Positions 7,757 to 15,926 of a stretch of DNA of 26,109 bases are shown piece after piece. A program made the translations under genes and the position numbers. This stretch comes from Bacillota bacterium (GTDB lineage: Bacteria; Bacillota; Dethiobacteria; DTU022). The first letter of the stretch is position 1, and every line of letters starts with the position of its first letter. The DNA lies in assembly GCA_012510625.1 (NCBI GenBank), contig JAAZHP010000034.1, forward strand, positions 1-26,109, written 5' to 3'. The notes under the pieces are model-generated. The model was given only the letters and a program-made list of their open reading frames with translations, was not told the origin of the DNA and did no database searches.

Positions 7757-8503
7757 TTAAAGCCCCAGGTAGGATCTGCGGATCGTTTCGTCCGCCAGCA
7801 GTTCGTTCCGATCTCCCCTAGCCACAATCTTGCTGTGTGAGAGGATATAGCTGCGGGTGGACATGGCCAGGGTCAGGTTGACGTCCTGCTCCACCAGGAG
7901 CATGGTAATGCCGCTCTCGTTAATCTCCTTGATCCTGGCAAAGAGCTCCTGCTTAATCAGCGGAGAAAGTCCTGTCGAGGGTTCATCAATACAGAGCAGG
8001 AGCGGACGGGTCATCAGGGCCCGCCCGATCGCCAGCATCTGCTGCTCCCCGCCGGAAAGCGTCGCCGAAATCTGCCGCGACCTTTTCTTTAGGACCGGGA
8101 AGGTCCGGTAGACCAGTTCCAGCGTATCCTGGTATCTGCGGCGATGGCGTACCAGGTAAGCCCCGGCCCCGAGATTTTCCTCCACCGTAAGTTCACTAAA
8201 TGGGCGCCGCCGTTCGGGGCAGAGGACCAGCCCCATCCGGGCAATCTGGTGCGGCGGCAGCTGATCGATCCGCCGGCCCTGGAAGTAAACCTCGCCGGTG
8301 ATGGTGATATTGCCGGCCCGGGTCCCCCGCTTCATCTGCTTCTCCCAGAGCACCAGCCCGCTGATAGTCCGCATTAGTGTAGTCTTCCCCGCCCCGTTCG
8401 GACCAATCAGGCTGACCAGTTCACCCCGGTGCACCTCCATGCTGACCTCGTTCAGAAGCATCGCCGTATCGTAGCAGACCGTCAGTTCCTTTACCTCAAG
8501 CAT
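7757..8503 (-). CDS. livF: LivF-like ATPase of the LIV-type ABC importer
   Basis: A 248-residue ABC ATPase energising LivHM. Walker A is GPNGAGKTT (residues 34-42), the signature is LSGGEQQ (about 148), Walker B is LLLCIDEP with the D-loop STGLSP, and the switch His region is MLLVEQDV. It has a small extra segment, LWEKQMKRGTRAGN, after SGL that is longer than in typical LivF. ATG 8503 is chosen over the TTG at 8512: GAGGGGG lies 10 bases before the ATG but directly abuts the TTG. The gene follows livG with 5 bases between. Confidence 0.9.
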   Translation of the reverse strand: MLEVKELTVCYDTAMLLNEVSMEVHRGELVSLIGPNGAGKTTLMRTISGLVLWEKQMKRGTRAGNITITGEVYFQGRRIDQLPPHQIARMGLVLCPERRRPFSELTVEENLGAGAYLVRHRRRYQDTLELVYRTFPVLKKRSRQISATLSGGEQQMLAIGRALMTRPLLLCIDEPSTGLSPLIKQELFARIKEINESGITMLLVEQDVNLTLAMSTRSYILSHSKIVARGDRNELLADETIRRSYLGL

Positions 8504-8508
8504 CCCCG

Positions 8509-9276
8509 TCAAGCCCCCTCTTTCCCCAGGTAGGCTTCAATCACGGCGGGATTCTCCACAATTTCTTGCGGGGTGCCGGTGGCGATGATCTGCCCGAAGT
8601 GGAGCACGATTACCCGATCGACAATTTTCATCAACTCGCTAAGCTTATGCTCGATAATAATCATCCCCATCCCCTCGCTGTGCAGCCTGCCAAAGCGCCC
8701 TCCGCGGTGCAGCCTCCGGATAGACTTGGCCAGCAATTCAGTTTCAACGGGGTTGAGCCCGCCGAAGGGCTCGTCAAGGATAAGGAGTTCGGGTTCGGTG
8801 GCAATGGCCCGAGCTATCTCAAGTCTCTTCAGATCGCCGTGCGAAAGGTGCGCCGCCGGTTCGAGAGCGAGGTCGGAAATCCCGGCGAACTCAAGAGCGT
8901 CTTTCGCCTTCGCCTCGACCCGCTTGACCCACTCCCCCCTGCGGCGCCCCCGCGGCGCCAGGCAAGCCACCATCACGTTGGCAATGATGGGCATCCGGCG
9001 AAAGGGTCGGGTGTTCTGGAAGGTTCCGGCGATGCCCATGTTGACAATATCCCAGGGATTTTTTCCCCTGATCTCTTTCCCCTGGAACCTGATCGAACCG
9101 CTGTCGGGCTTTAAAATGCCCATGATTATCTTGACCAGAGTGCTCTTGCCGGCACCGTTGGGACCGATCAATCCAACCACTTCATCCCGGTGAACGGCAA
9201 ATGAAACATGGTCCACCGCGGTAAGCCCCCCGAATTTTTTAGTCAGCCCTTCAACCTGGAAAAATTCTTTTTTCAT
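8509..9276 (-). CDS. livG: LivG-like ATPase of the LIV-type ABC importer
   Basis: A 255-residue ABC ATPase and partner of LivF. Walker A is GPNGAGKST (38-46); the LivG-specific AGTFQNTRPFRRMPIIANVM follows the Q-loop; the signature reads LSHGDLKRLEIARA instead of the more usual LSYGxQRRLEIARA; Walker B is ELLILDEPFGGLNP. About ten extra residues (RGGRFGRLHSEG) lie between the D-loop and the switch strand MIIIEHKL, which is unusual but should not break the fold. The start ATG overlaps the ligase stop by 4 bases, with GGAGGAGG upstream. Confidence 0.9.
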   Translation of the reverse strand: MKKEFFQVEGLTKKFGGLTAVDHVSFAVHRDEVVGLIGPNGAGKSTLVKIIMGILKPDSGSIRFQGKEIRGKNPWDIVNMGIAGTFQNTRPFRRMPIIANVMVACLAPRGRRRGEWVKRVEAKAKDALEFAGISDLALEPAAHLSHGDLKRLEIARAIATEPELLILDEPFGGLNPVETELLAKSIRRLHRGGRFGRLHSEGMGMIIIEHKLSELMKIVDRVIVLHFGQIIATGTPQEIVENPAVIEAYLGKEGA

Positions 9277-10982
9277 TCAACCTCCTCCAGCTCTTCCCTG
9301 AGTTCGCGCCGCGATATTTTCCCCACATCAGTCTGGGGCAGTTCGCCCCTGAACTCAATGATTTTGGGCACCTTGTAATAGGCCAGCCCCTGCTTGCAGT
9401 ATTCTTTAAGATCTTCCTCCGAGACCTTCCCCCGGGCCTCGTTTTGCAGCACCACGATTGCTTTGATCAGCTGCCCGACCCGGCGATCCGGAACTCCGAT
9501 GACGCCCGCAGCCTTGACCTGGGGGTGCTGGTAGAGATAATCTTCGATATCCCGGGCAAAGATGGAGTAACCCTTGTATTTGATCAGGTCACGCTTGCGA
9601 TCGTAAAAATAAAAATAGCCGTCTTCACTCATCCGCACCAGATCGCCCGTTTTGAGCCAGCTCTGCCCTTCCAGCTCGATGACGGTGCGCTCTGTTTCCG
9701 CCGGGTTGTTCCAGTAGCCGGCGGTGATGTTGGGACCGCTCAAGATCATTTCGCCCACTTCCCCAGGCGGAAGAAACTCGTTAGTTTCAGGATCGACAAT
9801 GGCCGCGTCAACATTGGGAATGGGCAAGCCGAAAGAGCCGATTTTATTCAATCCCAGAGGGGTAGCATGGGAGACCCCGGCGGTCTCGGTCATGCCATAT
9901 CCCTCCATGATTTTGGTGCCAGTTCTCTCCTGCCAGCTAATCACCGTGTTTTCATGCAGCGTATCCGCGCCGCAGGTAATTAACTTCAGGCGGCGCCAGT
10001 TGGCCCGGTCGGTTTTATCATATTCCTTCAGGTATTCAAAGAAGGTGGGCACCCCGTAAAGCAGCGTTGCCCGCCGGGAATCGATGGCATAGATGATGTC
10101 GTCGAAATCGGGCGTGGTGAAAAGAACAATCTCCGCGCCGAGCATGAACCCGTTGATCATGGCCACAATTTGCCCGTAGATATGGTAGAAAGGAAGAAAG
10201 GCGATGATCACCTCCGCTCCCTCTTTAAGTATGGGCCAGAGGCAGGTGGTCTGCTGCTGAGTAGCGATGACATTGTAATGAGTGAGCAGGACCCCTTTCG
10301 GCGGGCCGGTGGTCCCCCCTGTATAGGGCAATACTGCCAGGTCGCGCTGCGGGTCGATCTTCACCGGCGGCGGTGCTCCCTCTCTGCCGACCAGATCTTT
10401 GAACCGGTAGACCCCCTCACCATATGCAATCTTGATATCGGGAATCTCGATATCGCGGGCCACCTTGCTGAGCAGACTTCTGCCCAGCGCTTTTTTAAGC
10501 GGCGGCAGGTAATCGGCAATCCCGGTGACAATTATCGCCTCCATCTCCATTTCCGTCTTAATCACGTTGTCATAAAGGATGTCCTGGCAGATTACCACCC
10601 GGGCCCCGCTGTCGGCAAGCTGGTGCCTTACCTCCTGGCTGGTGTAGACCGGGCTGATGGGCGTTACTACCGCGCCCAGTTTTAGAATCGCCAGGTAAGA
10701 GATAATGAACTGGGGTGAGTTCAACAGGTAGAGCGCCACCCGGTCACCTTTTTTCACACCGAGCTGGTGCATGGAGGCAGCCAATCTATGCACCTGTCTT
10801 TTCAATTCACCATATTTCATCTTGCTGCCGTAAAAATATACTGCGATATGATTGCTGTAGCGCTCCGCCATTTTGTCGAAAAGATCCGGCAGTGAAGCCT
10901 GTGGAAGCTCGATCGACCGGGGTACATCTTCCGGGTAAAGCCGGCACCAGGGCCTGGATGTATATATATTTTTTGTATCCAT
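9273..10982 (-). CDS. AMP-forming acyl-CoA ligase (FadD-like), first gene of the LIV operon
   Basis: A 569-residue ANL-superfamily ligase that would adenylate a carboxylate and transfer it to CoA. The P-loop-like motif is YTGGTTGPPKGV (about 221-232). Motif A5 is MEGYGMTETAG, followed by WLKTGDLVRMSEDGYFYFYDRKRDLIKYKG at the hinge, and the C-terminal catalytic lysine is K555 in TDVGKISRREL. Sequence style is that of medium/long-chain fatty acid or aryl-CoA ligases, but the substrate cannot be assigned. It overlaps livG by 4 bases, so it is co-expressed with the importer and may activate the imported acid. ATG is preceded by GAAGGAG with a rather long spacer. The upstream 100 bases are very AT-rich with no unambiguous promoter. 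Confidence 0.85.
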   Translation of the reverse strand: MDTKNIYTSRPWCRLYPEDVPRSIELPQASLPDLFDKMAERYSNHIAVYFYGSKMKYGELKRQVHRLAASMHQLGVKKGDRVALYLLNSPQFIISYLAILKLGAVVTPISPVYTSQEVRHQLADSGARVVICQDILYDNVIKTEMEMEAIIVTGIADYLPPLKKALGRSLLSKVARDIEIPDIKIAYGEGVYRFKDLVGREGAPPPVKIDPQRDLAVLPYTGGTTGPPKGVLLTHYNVIATQQQTTCLWPILKEGAEVIIAFLPFYHIYGQIVAMINGFMLGAEIVLFTTPDFDDIIYAIDSRRATLLYGVPTFFEYLKEYDKTDRANWRRLKLITCGADTLHENTVISWQERTGTKIMEGYGMTETAGVSHATPLGLNKIGSFGLPIPNVDAAIVDPETNEFLPPGEVGEMILSGPNITAGYWNNPAETERTVIELEGQSWLKTGDLVRMSEDGYFYFYDRKRDLIKYKGYSIFARDIEDYLYQHPQVKAAGVIGVPDRRVGQLIKAIVVLQNEARGKVSEEDLKEYCKQGLAYYKVPKIIEFRGELPQTDVGKISRRELREELEEVE

Positions 10983-11062
10983 TATCTAGAACCATCTCCT
11001 TCGGTAATGTTTATAATATTATAATTATTTCTACAATAATTACACTATCCCTGCCTGAAAAT

Positions 11063-11076
11063 TCTCATGTATGAGA
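11063..11076. repeat. Short palindrome upstream of the ligase/LIV operon
   Basis: TCTCAT-GT-ATGAGA, a perfect 6-bp-arm inverted repeat 80 bases before the ligase start, inside the AT-rich upstream region. Size and place fit an operator, but there is only one copy and no partner regulator. Confidence 0.35.
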
Positions 11077-11105
11077 TTATTCTGTTATCTGGTACAAATA
11101 AAGAT

Positions 11106-11133
11106 CCCGGATCCTGTTCCAACAGAATCCGGG
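11106..11133 (-). terminator. Strong hairpin, probable terminator of the ornithine operon
   Basis: 13-bp arms (CCCGGATCCTGTT / AACAGAATCCGGG, one mismatch) with a 2-nt loop. On the minus strand it is followed by ATCTTTATTTG, a loose U-rich tract. It lies between the end of orr and the start of the ligase operon, downstream of a first hairpin at 11190-11230. Confidence 0.6.
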
Positions 11134-11189
11134 CAAGCGCAAAATTAATTGGCAGAATGTATTTCAGCCTAGATGATATTCATTTAGAA

Positions 11190-11230
11190 AGGGAGGCGGT
11201 TTTTTAAGTTGTTGGCTCAAACCGCCCTTT
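11190..11230 (-). terminator. Hairpin overlapping the end of the ornithine racemase gene
   Basis: On the minus strand, GGGCGGTTT within the last codons of orr pairs with AAACCGCC(T)CCC downstream (one bulge), followed by TTTCTAAAT. With the hairpin at 11106-11133 it would make a tandem operon end. Confidence 0.55.
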
Positions 11231-12284
11231 TGGTCACATAGGGGGAGGAGCTTGCCCGCAGCAAGGCGCTGTAGGTGAGCTTGAATTCAAGGATGGAGCC
11301 CACTTCAACGGGCAAAGCCGCATCTTCAATATCGCAGATGAGGTGATCGGAAGAGGCGCCCAGGATCTCGATACCCGGCTCAAGGGGGATCAGCCCTTCA
11401 GGATCAACATCCTGCCGGCCCAGGGCCAGGAGAGCGCGCCTTCTAATGCCCCGGTCCTCGAAATAAGGCACATTCCCGAAAGCATCCTGCCCGATCTCGC
11501 CTATGGGCTTGGAGGGTTTCTTCTGCACCTCGATCACTTCGGCTTTCAGGAGAAAGGCATCAGCGTAGCACCCGGGGATTGCTTCCCTGCAGACAGCCTC
11601 ATTGCCGAGTAAAATGCCTTCGCCTATTCTCAGCTCGGTTATACCGGGCGGCATCTGCTGCTCCAGAACCATTTTCAGGTTGGCCGATGTCCCTCCGGAA
11701 ACGCGCTCCAGGCGCCGGCCCAGGCGCCGCTCTACCTTCTCTTTCACCTCGAGAAGAAGCTCCATTGTCTTTACGGTGGGAATGACCCCGCCGTAACAGG
11801 CCAGGTTGGTGCCGATGCCTGCCAGACAAATCCCCCGCACCTGCTCCATGGCATAGGCAACTTCGGGGGCCCGCTCCGCGGTGACCCCTTCGCGCAGGTC
11901 GCCCAGGTCGACCATGAGGATGACGTTGTGGCTCCGTCCCGCCTGCAAGGCCGCCTCACCGAGGCGGCGCACCGTGCTGATCTCTGAATTCAGGCTGGTG
12001 TCGGCATAAGCTACGGCCTCGGCACACTGCGACGGGCCCGGGGCGCGCAGCAGAATGGTTTCACCCCGGTAGCCCCACTCCCTGATCCGGGCCAGGTTGG
12101 CAAGGCGGGAATCCCCGATGGCGGCGGCGCCTCCCCTGATCATCGCCCCGACCACATCCAGGTTTGCCGATGTCCCCTTGGCTACGCCTACCAGGCGCAT
12201 ACTCTGCTTTTGCAGAAGCCCGGCCACCAGGCCGGTGTTATGCGCAATCTTTCGCGGATCAATTGCCAGCAGCGGATAGGTCAT
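11217..12284 (-). CDS. orr: Ornithine racemase-type PLP enzyme (alanine racemase fold, Orr)
   Basis: A 355-residue cytoplasmic PLP enzyme expected to convert L-ornithine to D-ornithine, the substrate of the aminomutase. The opening YPLLAIDPRKIAHN, the PLP lysine K36 in LVGVAKG, AAAIGDSRLANLARIREWG, the ILMVDLGDLREGV strand and SGGTSANLKM match the short alanine/ornithine racemase group (about 350 residues), not the standard Alr. ATG 12284 is chosen because GGAG lies 8 bases upstream and it overlaps the preceding stop by 4 bases; an upstream ATG at 12356 would add 24 residues inside the previous gene. It is the last gene of the ornithine operon. The substrate is inferred from context and from the family. 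Confidence 0.85.
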   Translation of the reverse strand: MTYPLLAIDPRKIAHNTGLVAGLLQKQSMRLVGVAKGTSANLDVVGAMIRGGAAAIGDSRLANLARIREWGYRGETILLRAPGPSQCAEAVAYADTSLNSEISTVRRLGEAALQAGRSHNVILMVDLGDLREGVTAERAPEVAYAMEQVRGICLAGIGTNLACYGGVIPTVKTMELLLEVKEKVERRLGRRLERVSGGTSANLKMVLEQQMPPGITELRIGEGILLGNEAVCREAIPGCYADAFLLKAEVIEVQKKPSKPIGEIGQDAFGNVPYFEDRGIRRRALLALGRQDVDPEGLIPLEPGIEILGASSDHLICDIEDAALPVEVGSILEFKLTYSALLRASSSPYVTKRAV

Positions 12285-13627
12285 GCTTTCAACTCCAGAC
12301 TGTCCAGTAATAACTCCATGGCCTGCTCGGGATAGCGCCTGGCCATCAACCCGCACGTGGCCATAATATAGCTGCGGTCAATGGCCGCCCGGGCCGCTTT
12401 CGGATAGAGCTCGCGCCCGTAGCCCTGGCCGGTGAGCCGGGCCAGCGCTTCCCTGCCGCCCGGCAGCCGTGTCAGCGGCCCTCCGGTGCCAATAATGGTC
12501 TTCACGCCGGTAAGATCCTTTCCTGATGCCAGGGTCATCCGTCCCCCGGGGCCATAGAGATACTTTATCGTCCCGGCATGGCGTTTAAAAGCAATTTCGC
12601 AGGCGGCATCCCGCAGGTATTTCACCAGCGAAAGCTCCCGATCGTCTTCGGGAATTACCGATAATTTTTTCAGGAGAGGCGCCGCATTGAAGCCCAGCTC
12701 AATATCTATGCGGTCACCCAGAATTTGGGCTATGTTTCCGGCATTCACGTGAATCCCCAGGTCGCCTTCCACCGTTCGCTTGGCCAGCGGCTCGGGGCTC
12801 TCGAGAATGGCCTGGATCTCGGGGCTGCCCTTGGCCACGGAGTGCACGTCGGTAGTGGCGCCGCCCACATCGACGGCACAGAGGTCGCCGAGAAGAGGAT
12901 AGAGAAGTTTACACGCTTCCATGACCGCTCCGGGGGTGGGCATAATCGGTCCGTTGACCATGCTCCGGATGCGGTTCATACCCGGGGCGGAAACGATATG
13001 CTCTTCAAAAACTTCCTGGATAACCCGGCGGGCCGGCTCTACCTGCAGCTCATCCACCCGGGGATAGACATTATCCACGAAGTAGGCCTTTACCCCTGCC
13101 TTCTCAAAAATTGCGGCCAGCTCGCCCCTGGCGGCCACGTTGCCGGCATAGATCACCGGCGCCGGCAGCCCCAAACGGGCGATGCGGGCTCCGTTATGGA
13201 TGGCGGTCTCCTTCTCCCCGTAGTCCACCCCGCCGGCCAGCAGGATCATTTTCGGCCCGATTTGCCGCAGCCGCGCCAGGTCCTCTTCAGTCATCTTTCC
13301 CGCGGTGATCATTTTCACCACGGCGCCCGCGCCCAGGGCCGCCTCACGTGCCGCCCTGACGGTCATCTCGTAAACCAGCCCGTGGACGCTCATGGAGAGC
13401 CCCCCGGCAGCGCTGGAGGCGGCCATGAATATATTCCAATCCAGTTCCTCTGCGCCGAGCTTTCCCGCCAGGTCTTCTAGGGCCAGCTCCAGGGCGGCGG
13501 TGACATCGCCGCCCTCTTGCAGCGTGGCCGCCACCCCCTGCCCCGCCAGCTGCGGCGGTCCCAGGTTGATTGCGTTGACCACAGTGGTAGTGCTCCCAAT
13601 TTCAGCTACGAGCAGATCTACTTTCAT
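12281..13627 (-). CDS. GlmL/MutL-like ATPase, ornithine aminomutase-associated
   Basis: A 448-residue protein of the ASKHA (actin/hexokinase-like) ATPase fold. The first phosphate loop is DLLVAEIGSTTT at the N-terminus and the second is LCAVDVGGATTDVHSV (about 249-264); AAGGLSMSVHGLVYEMTVRAAREAALGAGA is characteristic of the GlmL/MutL family coded beside B12-dependent mutases. Such proteins are thought to protect or reactivate the mutase when its cobalamin is damaged, so the likely client is OraSE. The start at 13627 is supported by AAGGGG 6 bases upstream; an in-frame ATG at 13642 would overlap that ribosome binding site. It lies between oraE and orr, separated from oraE by a 37-base palindrome. 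Confidence 0.85.
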   Translation of the reverse strand: MKVDLLVAEIGSTTTVVNAINLGPPQLAGQGVAATLQEGGDVTAALELALEDLAGKLGAEELDWNIFMAASSAAGGLSMSVHGLVYEMTVRAAREAALGAGAVVKMITAGKMTEEDLARLRQIGPKMILLAGGVDYGEKETAIHNGARIARLGLPAPVIYAGNVAARGELAAIFEKAGVKAYFVDNVYPRVDELQVEPARRVIQEVFEEHIVSAPGMNRIRSMVNGPIMPTPGAVMEACKLLYPLLGDLCAVDVGGATTDVHSVAKGSPEIQAILESPEPLAKRTVEGDLGIHVNAGNIAQILGDRIDIELGFNAAPLLKKLSVIPEDDRELSLVKYLRDAACEIAFKRHAGTIKYLYGPGGRMTLASGKDLTGVKTIIGTGGPLTRLPGGREALARLTGQGYGRELYPKAARAAIDRSYIMATCGLMARRYPEQAMELLLDSLELKA

Positions 13628-13650
13628 CGCCATCCCCTTCATACCCCACA

Positions 13651-13687
13651 GTTAGTTAATTTGGTGCCTGGCACCGAATTAACTAAC
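13651..13687. repeat. REP-like 37-base palindrome spanning the oraE stop codon
   Basis: Arms GTTAGTTAATT(T)GGTGCC / GGCACC(G)AATTAACTAAC pair fully except for one T/G position and a single central base. The core GGTGCC-T-GGCACC is of the dispersed-repeat type. The oraE TAG stop (13683-13685) lies inside the right arm. It is the only large gap between genes in the 3' half of the operon. Confidence 0.75.
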
Positions 13688-15926
13688 TTTCTTCGCGGCG
13701 CCTCTTCACCAGGAATGAGGCCACTTCGATACCCTTGGTGCCGCGGCCGAAGCCGGCATCCATCCCCGCTTCAAGGGCCAGCTGGTTGGTCACCTGGGTC
13801 CCGCCGGCTACGAGAATGAACCTTTCCCGGACGCCCTTTTCCACGGCCAGACGGGCCAGCTTCTCCATGTTTTTTTTGTGGATATCGGCATGGCTGATAA
13901 TTGTGGAGATCAGGATGGCGTGAGCATCCTCTTCAATGGCTGCATCGAGCATTTTCTCCACAGGAACCGAAGTGCCCAGGTAGACAGCCTTGATCCCAAA
14001 CCCCTCGATCCCGCCGTGCTTGATATCGATGATCTCGCGCATGCCCACGGAGTGTTCATCCTCACCGACAGTACCGCAGACCACTTTTAAGGGGCGCTTC
14101 GCAACTTCCTCCCTGATCTCCTCCTCCGTAAGGATCTGCGGTTTTTCGGGAATGCGGAGGGCGGTCCGATCAATGGAGAAGGGAACGATCCCCTTGAGCT
14201 CCACCAGGGTCCCCTCCGCTGGATGGATTACCCGCTTGTGAATGACCTCGGCTTCCTGCAGCCCCATCTTTGCGGCAATTTCCAGGGCGGCAAACTCGGC
14301 CACATCCTCTTTTTCGGGAATAAAGAGGGTGCAGGTAATATAGCCGTCGCCGGCCCACTCCACCTCCGGTTTTATTTCATTGGCGCTGCAGCGCTCTTCC
14401 ACCTCCGCCAGCCTCCGGTTCACATTGTCTTCGGGGTCAAGCTCATCGATGTAGACTATCTTTTCAGGCCGGCAGAAAGTACAGCCGCCGATAAGATCGC
14501 AGGGCCGCTCCGCCTTCCCGGGCAGCTCGTTGAGCCCGAAATGGTGGCAGACCGGGGCATAGTAGCCGGGCTCCCGCTTGACGATGCTGCCTGCGGCAAC
14601 ACCCCCGTTGGGGTCGCGGGCAATGCCGTTGCCTTTTCTTTCAGGATACTCGCCGGAATCGACAAAGAAACCTTCGGCCACCGCGTTAAAGTAGCCCTTC
14701 TCCTTGATCTCTTCCAGGAACAGCACGGCTCTTTCGGCAAGCTCCCTTACTTTCGCGGGCAGCGGGCCCTCCTTTTTCAGCTCCACCATTTCCCGCAAGC
14801 CGTCGAGCCCCAGGAGGGTCTGCTTGGCCGTCTCCACGGCGGCTATATTGTTATAATGCCAGGGCACATTGCGCCCCTCGTCGGGGGTGATGGTGCTTTG
14901 CACGTCCGCCGAGGTAAGCCTTGATACCAGCAGGTTTAGAACATGCGTTACCGTAGCCTCCCGGGTATCGGATTCAATATAGCGGGTGTTCTGCTGGGCC
15001 CGGATCTTGAAATCTGAAAAGAGCCAGCGCAGGCAGACGGCATAAGGGAGATCGTAGGCCAGCGCCGGCGCCGGCGGCGCCGTTGGCGGCACCGAAGAGA
15101 GGGCGATGTTCTCTTTCTTCATCCCGGCCATCTCCGAGAAGGCGCAGTTGATGGCGTGCTGCACCAGCAGCTCGGGCATCACCTTCCAGGCCTCCCTGGC
15201 TGTGGCATTGGCATTGTGGGCGCCGTCTATTTGCAGCATGCCGCAGGAAGCCATGATTTTCTTGGCCACGGCGGCGTCGACAAAGGAGCGCTGCATGTTC
15301 ACATTCCGGTAGAGCACGTTATACTGGGGATCCTGGTGCGCGCCGTTGACCCCTTCTTCGGCAAAAAGAACCGCTATCTCGGGTCCGGCTACGCCGGAGA
15401 CATAGGAGTGAAAATTAATGGGCCGCCCCACCTCATCTTCAATCAGGTCCAGCGCTTTGCGCGTGGCCCGGAGCTGCTTCCGGGTGATGGGGATTCCGCC
15501 GATACCCTCGGGGGTCCCTTCGAGCAGCCCGTCGATATGGCTCTGCCCGGTAGTGCGGATCACCATCATGTGATCGGCGCCGTGCCAGGCGGCCATGCGC
15601 ATGCGCCTGATATCGTCTTCAAACCTTCCCGAAGCAATTTCGGTAGTGATGACATAGTCGGGCTGCGGATCAATCCCGCCGAAATACTTTGCCGCAGGCA
15701 AAGGCACGGCCTGTTCCAGCGGCTCCGCCGTCTCGCTGTAAGTAAAGGGGCCGATCTTCTGTCCCGGCCGGCGATTCCGCCAGGTCCAGCCTTTCCGGCG
15801 CGGCCGGTAATTGGCCAGGTCTCTCAGGATTTCCCTTATATCTATCTTCTGCCCGGGGTCCATGCGGTACTGATTTCCCCGCTCTGCATTACCATCGCTA
15901 CGACAGCACTTCCGGCAGCCGCTCAC
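13683..15926 (-). CDS. oraE: D-ornithine 4,5-aminomutase large subunit OraE (B12- and PLP-dependent)
   Basis: A 747-residue catalytic subunit that shifts the 5-amino group of D-ornithine to C4, giving (2R,4S)-2,4-diaminopentanoate, with adenosylcobalamin and PLP. The N-terminal part (RPRRKGWTWRNR, YVITTEIASGRFEDDIRRMR, HGADHMMVIRTTGQSH) is the TIM-barrel region. The C-terminal Rossmann-like domain carries the cobalamin motif DEHSVG with axial His625, and Lys636 eleven residues on. The C. sticklandii enzyme has His618 and the PLP lysine Lys629 with the same spacing (recalled from the literature). The GTG start is chosen because GGAGGTGA lies 6 bases upstream and the codon overlaps the oraS stop (GTGA). 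It adds a Cys-bearing stretch (SGCRKCCRS); Met22 is the alternative start. The stop lies inside a palindrome. Confidence 0.93.
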   Translation of the reverse strand: MSGCRKCCRSDGNAERGNQYRMDPGQKIDIREILRDLANYRPRRKGWTWRNRRPGQKIGPFTYSETAEPLEQAVPLPAAKYFGGIDPQPDYVITTEIASGRFEDDIRRMRMAAWHGADHMMVIRTTGQSHIDGLLEGTPEGIGGIPITRKQLRATRKALDLIEDEVGRPINFHSYVSGVAGPEIAVLFAEEGVNGAHQDPQYNVLYRNVNMQRSFVDAAVAKKIMASCGMLQIDGAHNANATAREAWKVMPELLVQHAINCAFSEMAGMKKENIALSSVPPTAPPAPALAYDLPYAVCLRWLFSDFKIRAQQNTRYIESDTREATVTHVLNLLVSRLTSADVQSTITPDEGRNVPWHYNNIAAVETAKQTLLGLDGLREMVELKKEGPLPAKVRELAERAVLFLEEIKEKGYFNAVAEGFFVDSGEYPERKGNGIARDPNGGVAAGSIVKREPGYYAPVCHHFGLNELPGKAERPCDLIGGCTFCRPEKIVYIDELDPEDNVNRRLAEVEERCSANEIKPEVEWAGDGYITCTLFIPEKEDVAEFAALEIAAKMGLQEAEVIHKRVIHPAEGTLVELKGIVPFSIDRTALRIPEKPQILTEEEIREEVAKRPLKVVCGTVGEDEHSVGMREIIDIKHGGIEGFGIKAVYLGTSVPVEKMLDAAIEEDAHAILISTIISHADIHKKNMEKLARLAVEKGVRERFILVAGGTQVTNQLALEAGMDAGFGRGTKGIEVASFLVKRRREES

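Noticed and set aside
10983..11100. A sigma-54 (-24/-12) or clear sigma-A promoter for the ligase/LIV operon
   Set aside because: No TGGCAC-N5-TTGC element is seen, and the several AT-rich -10-like strings lack a -35 at acceptable spacing.
12285..12356. 24-codon N-terminal extension of the ornithine racemase
   Set aside because: It is inside the GlmL-like gene; the ATG at 12284 has GGAG at good spacing and gives family length.
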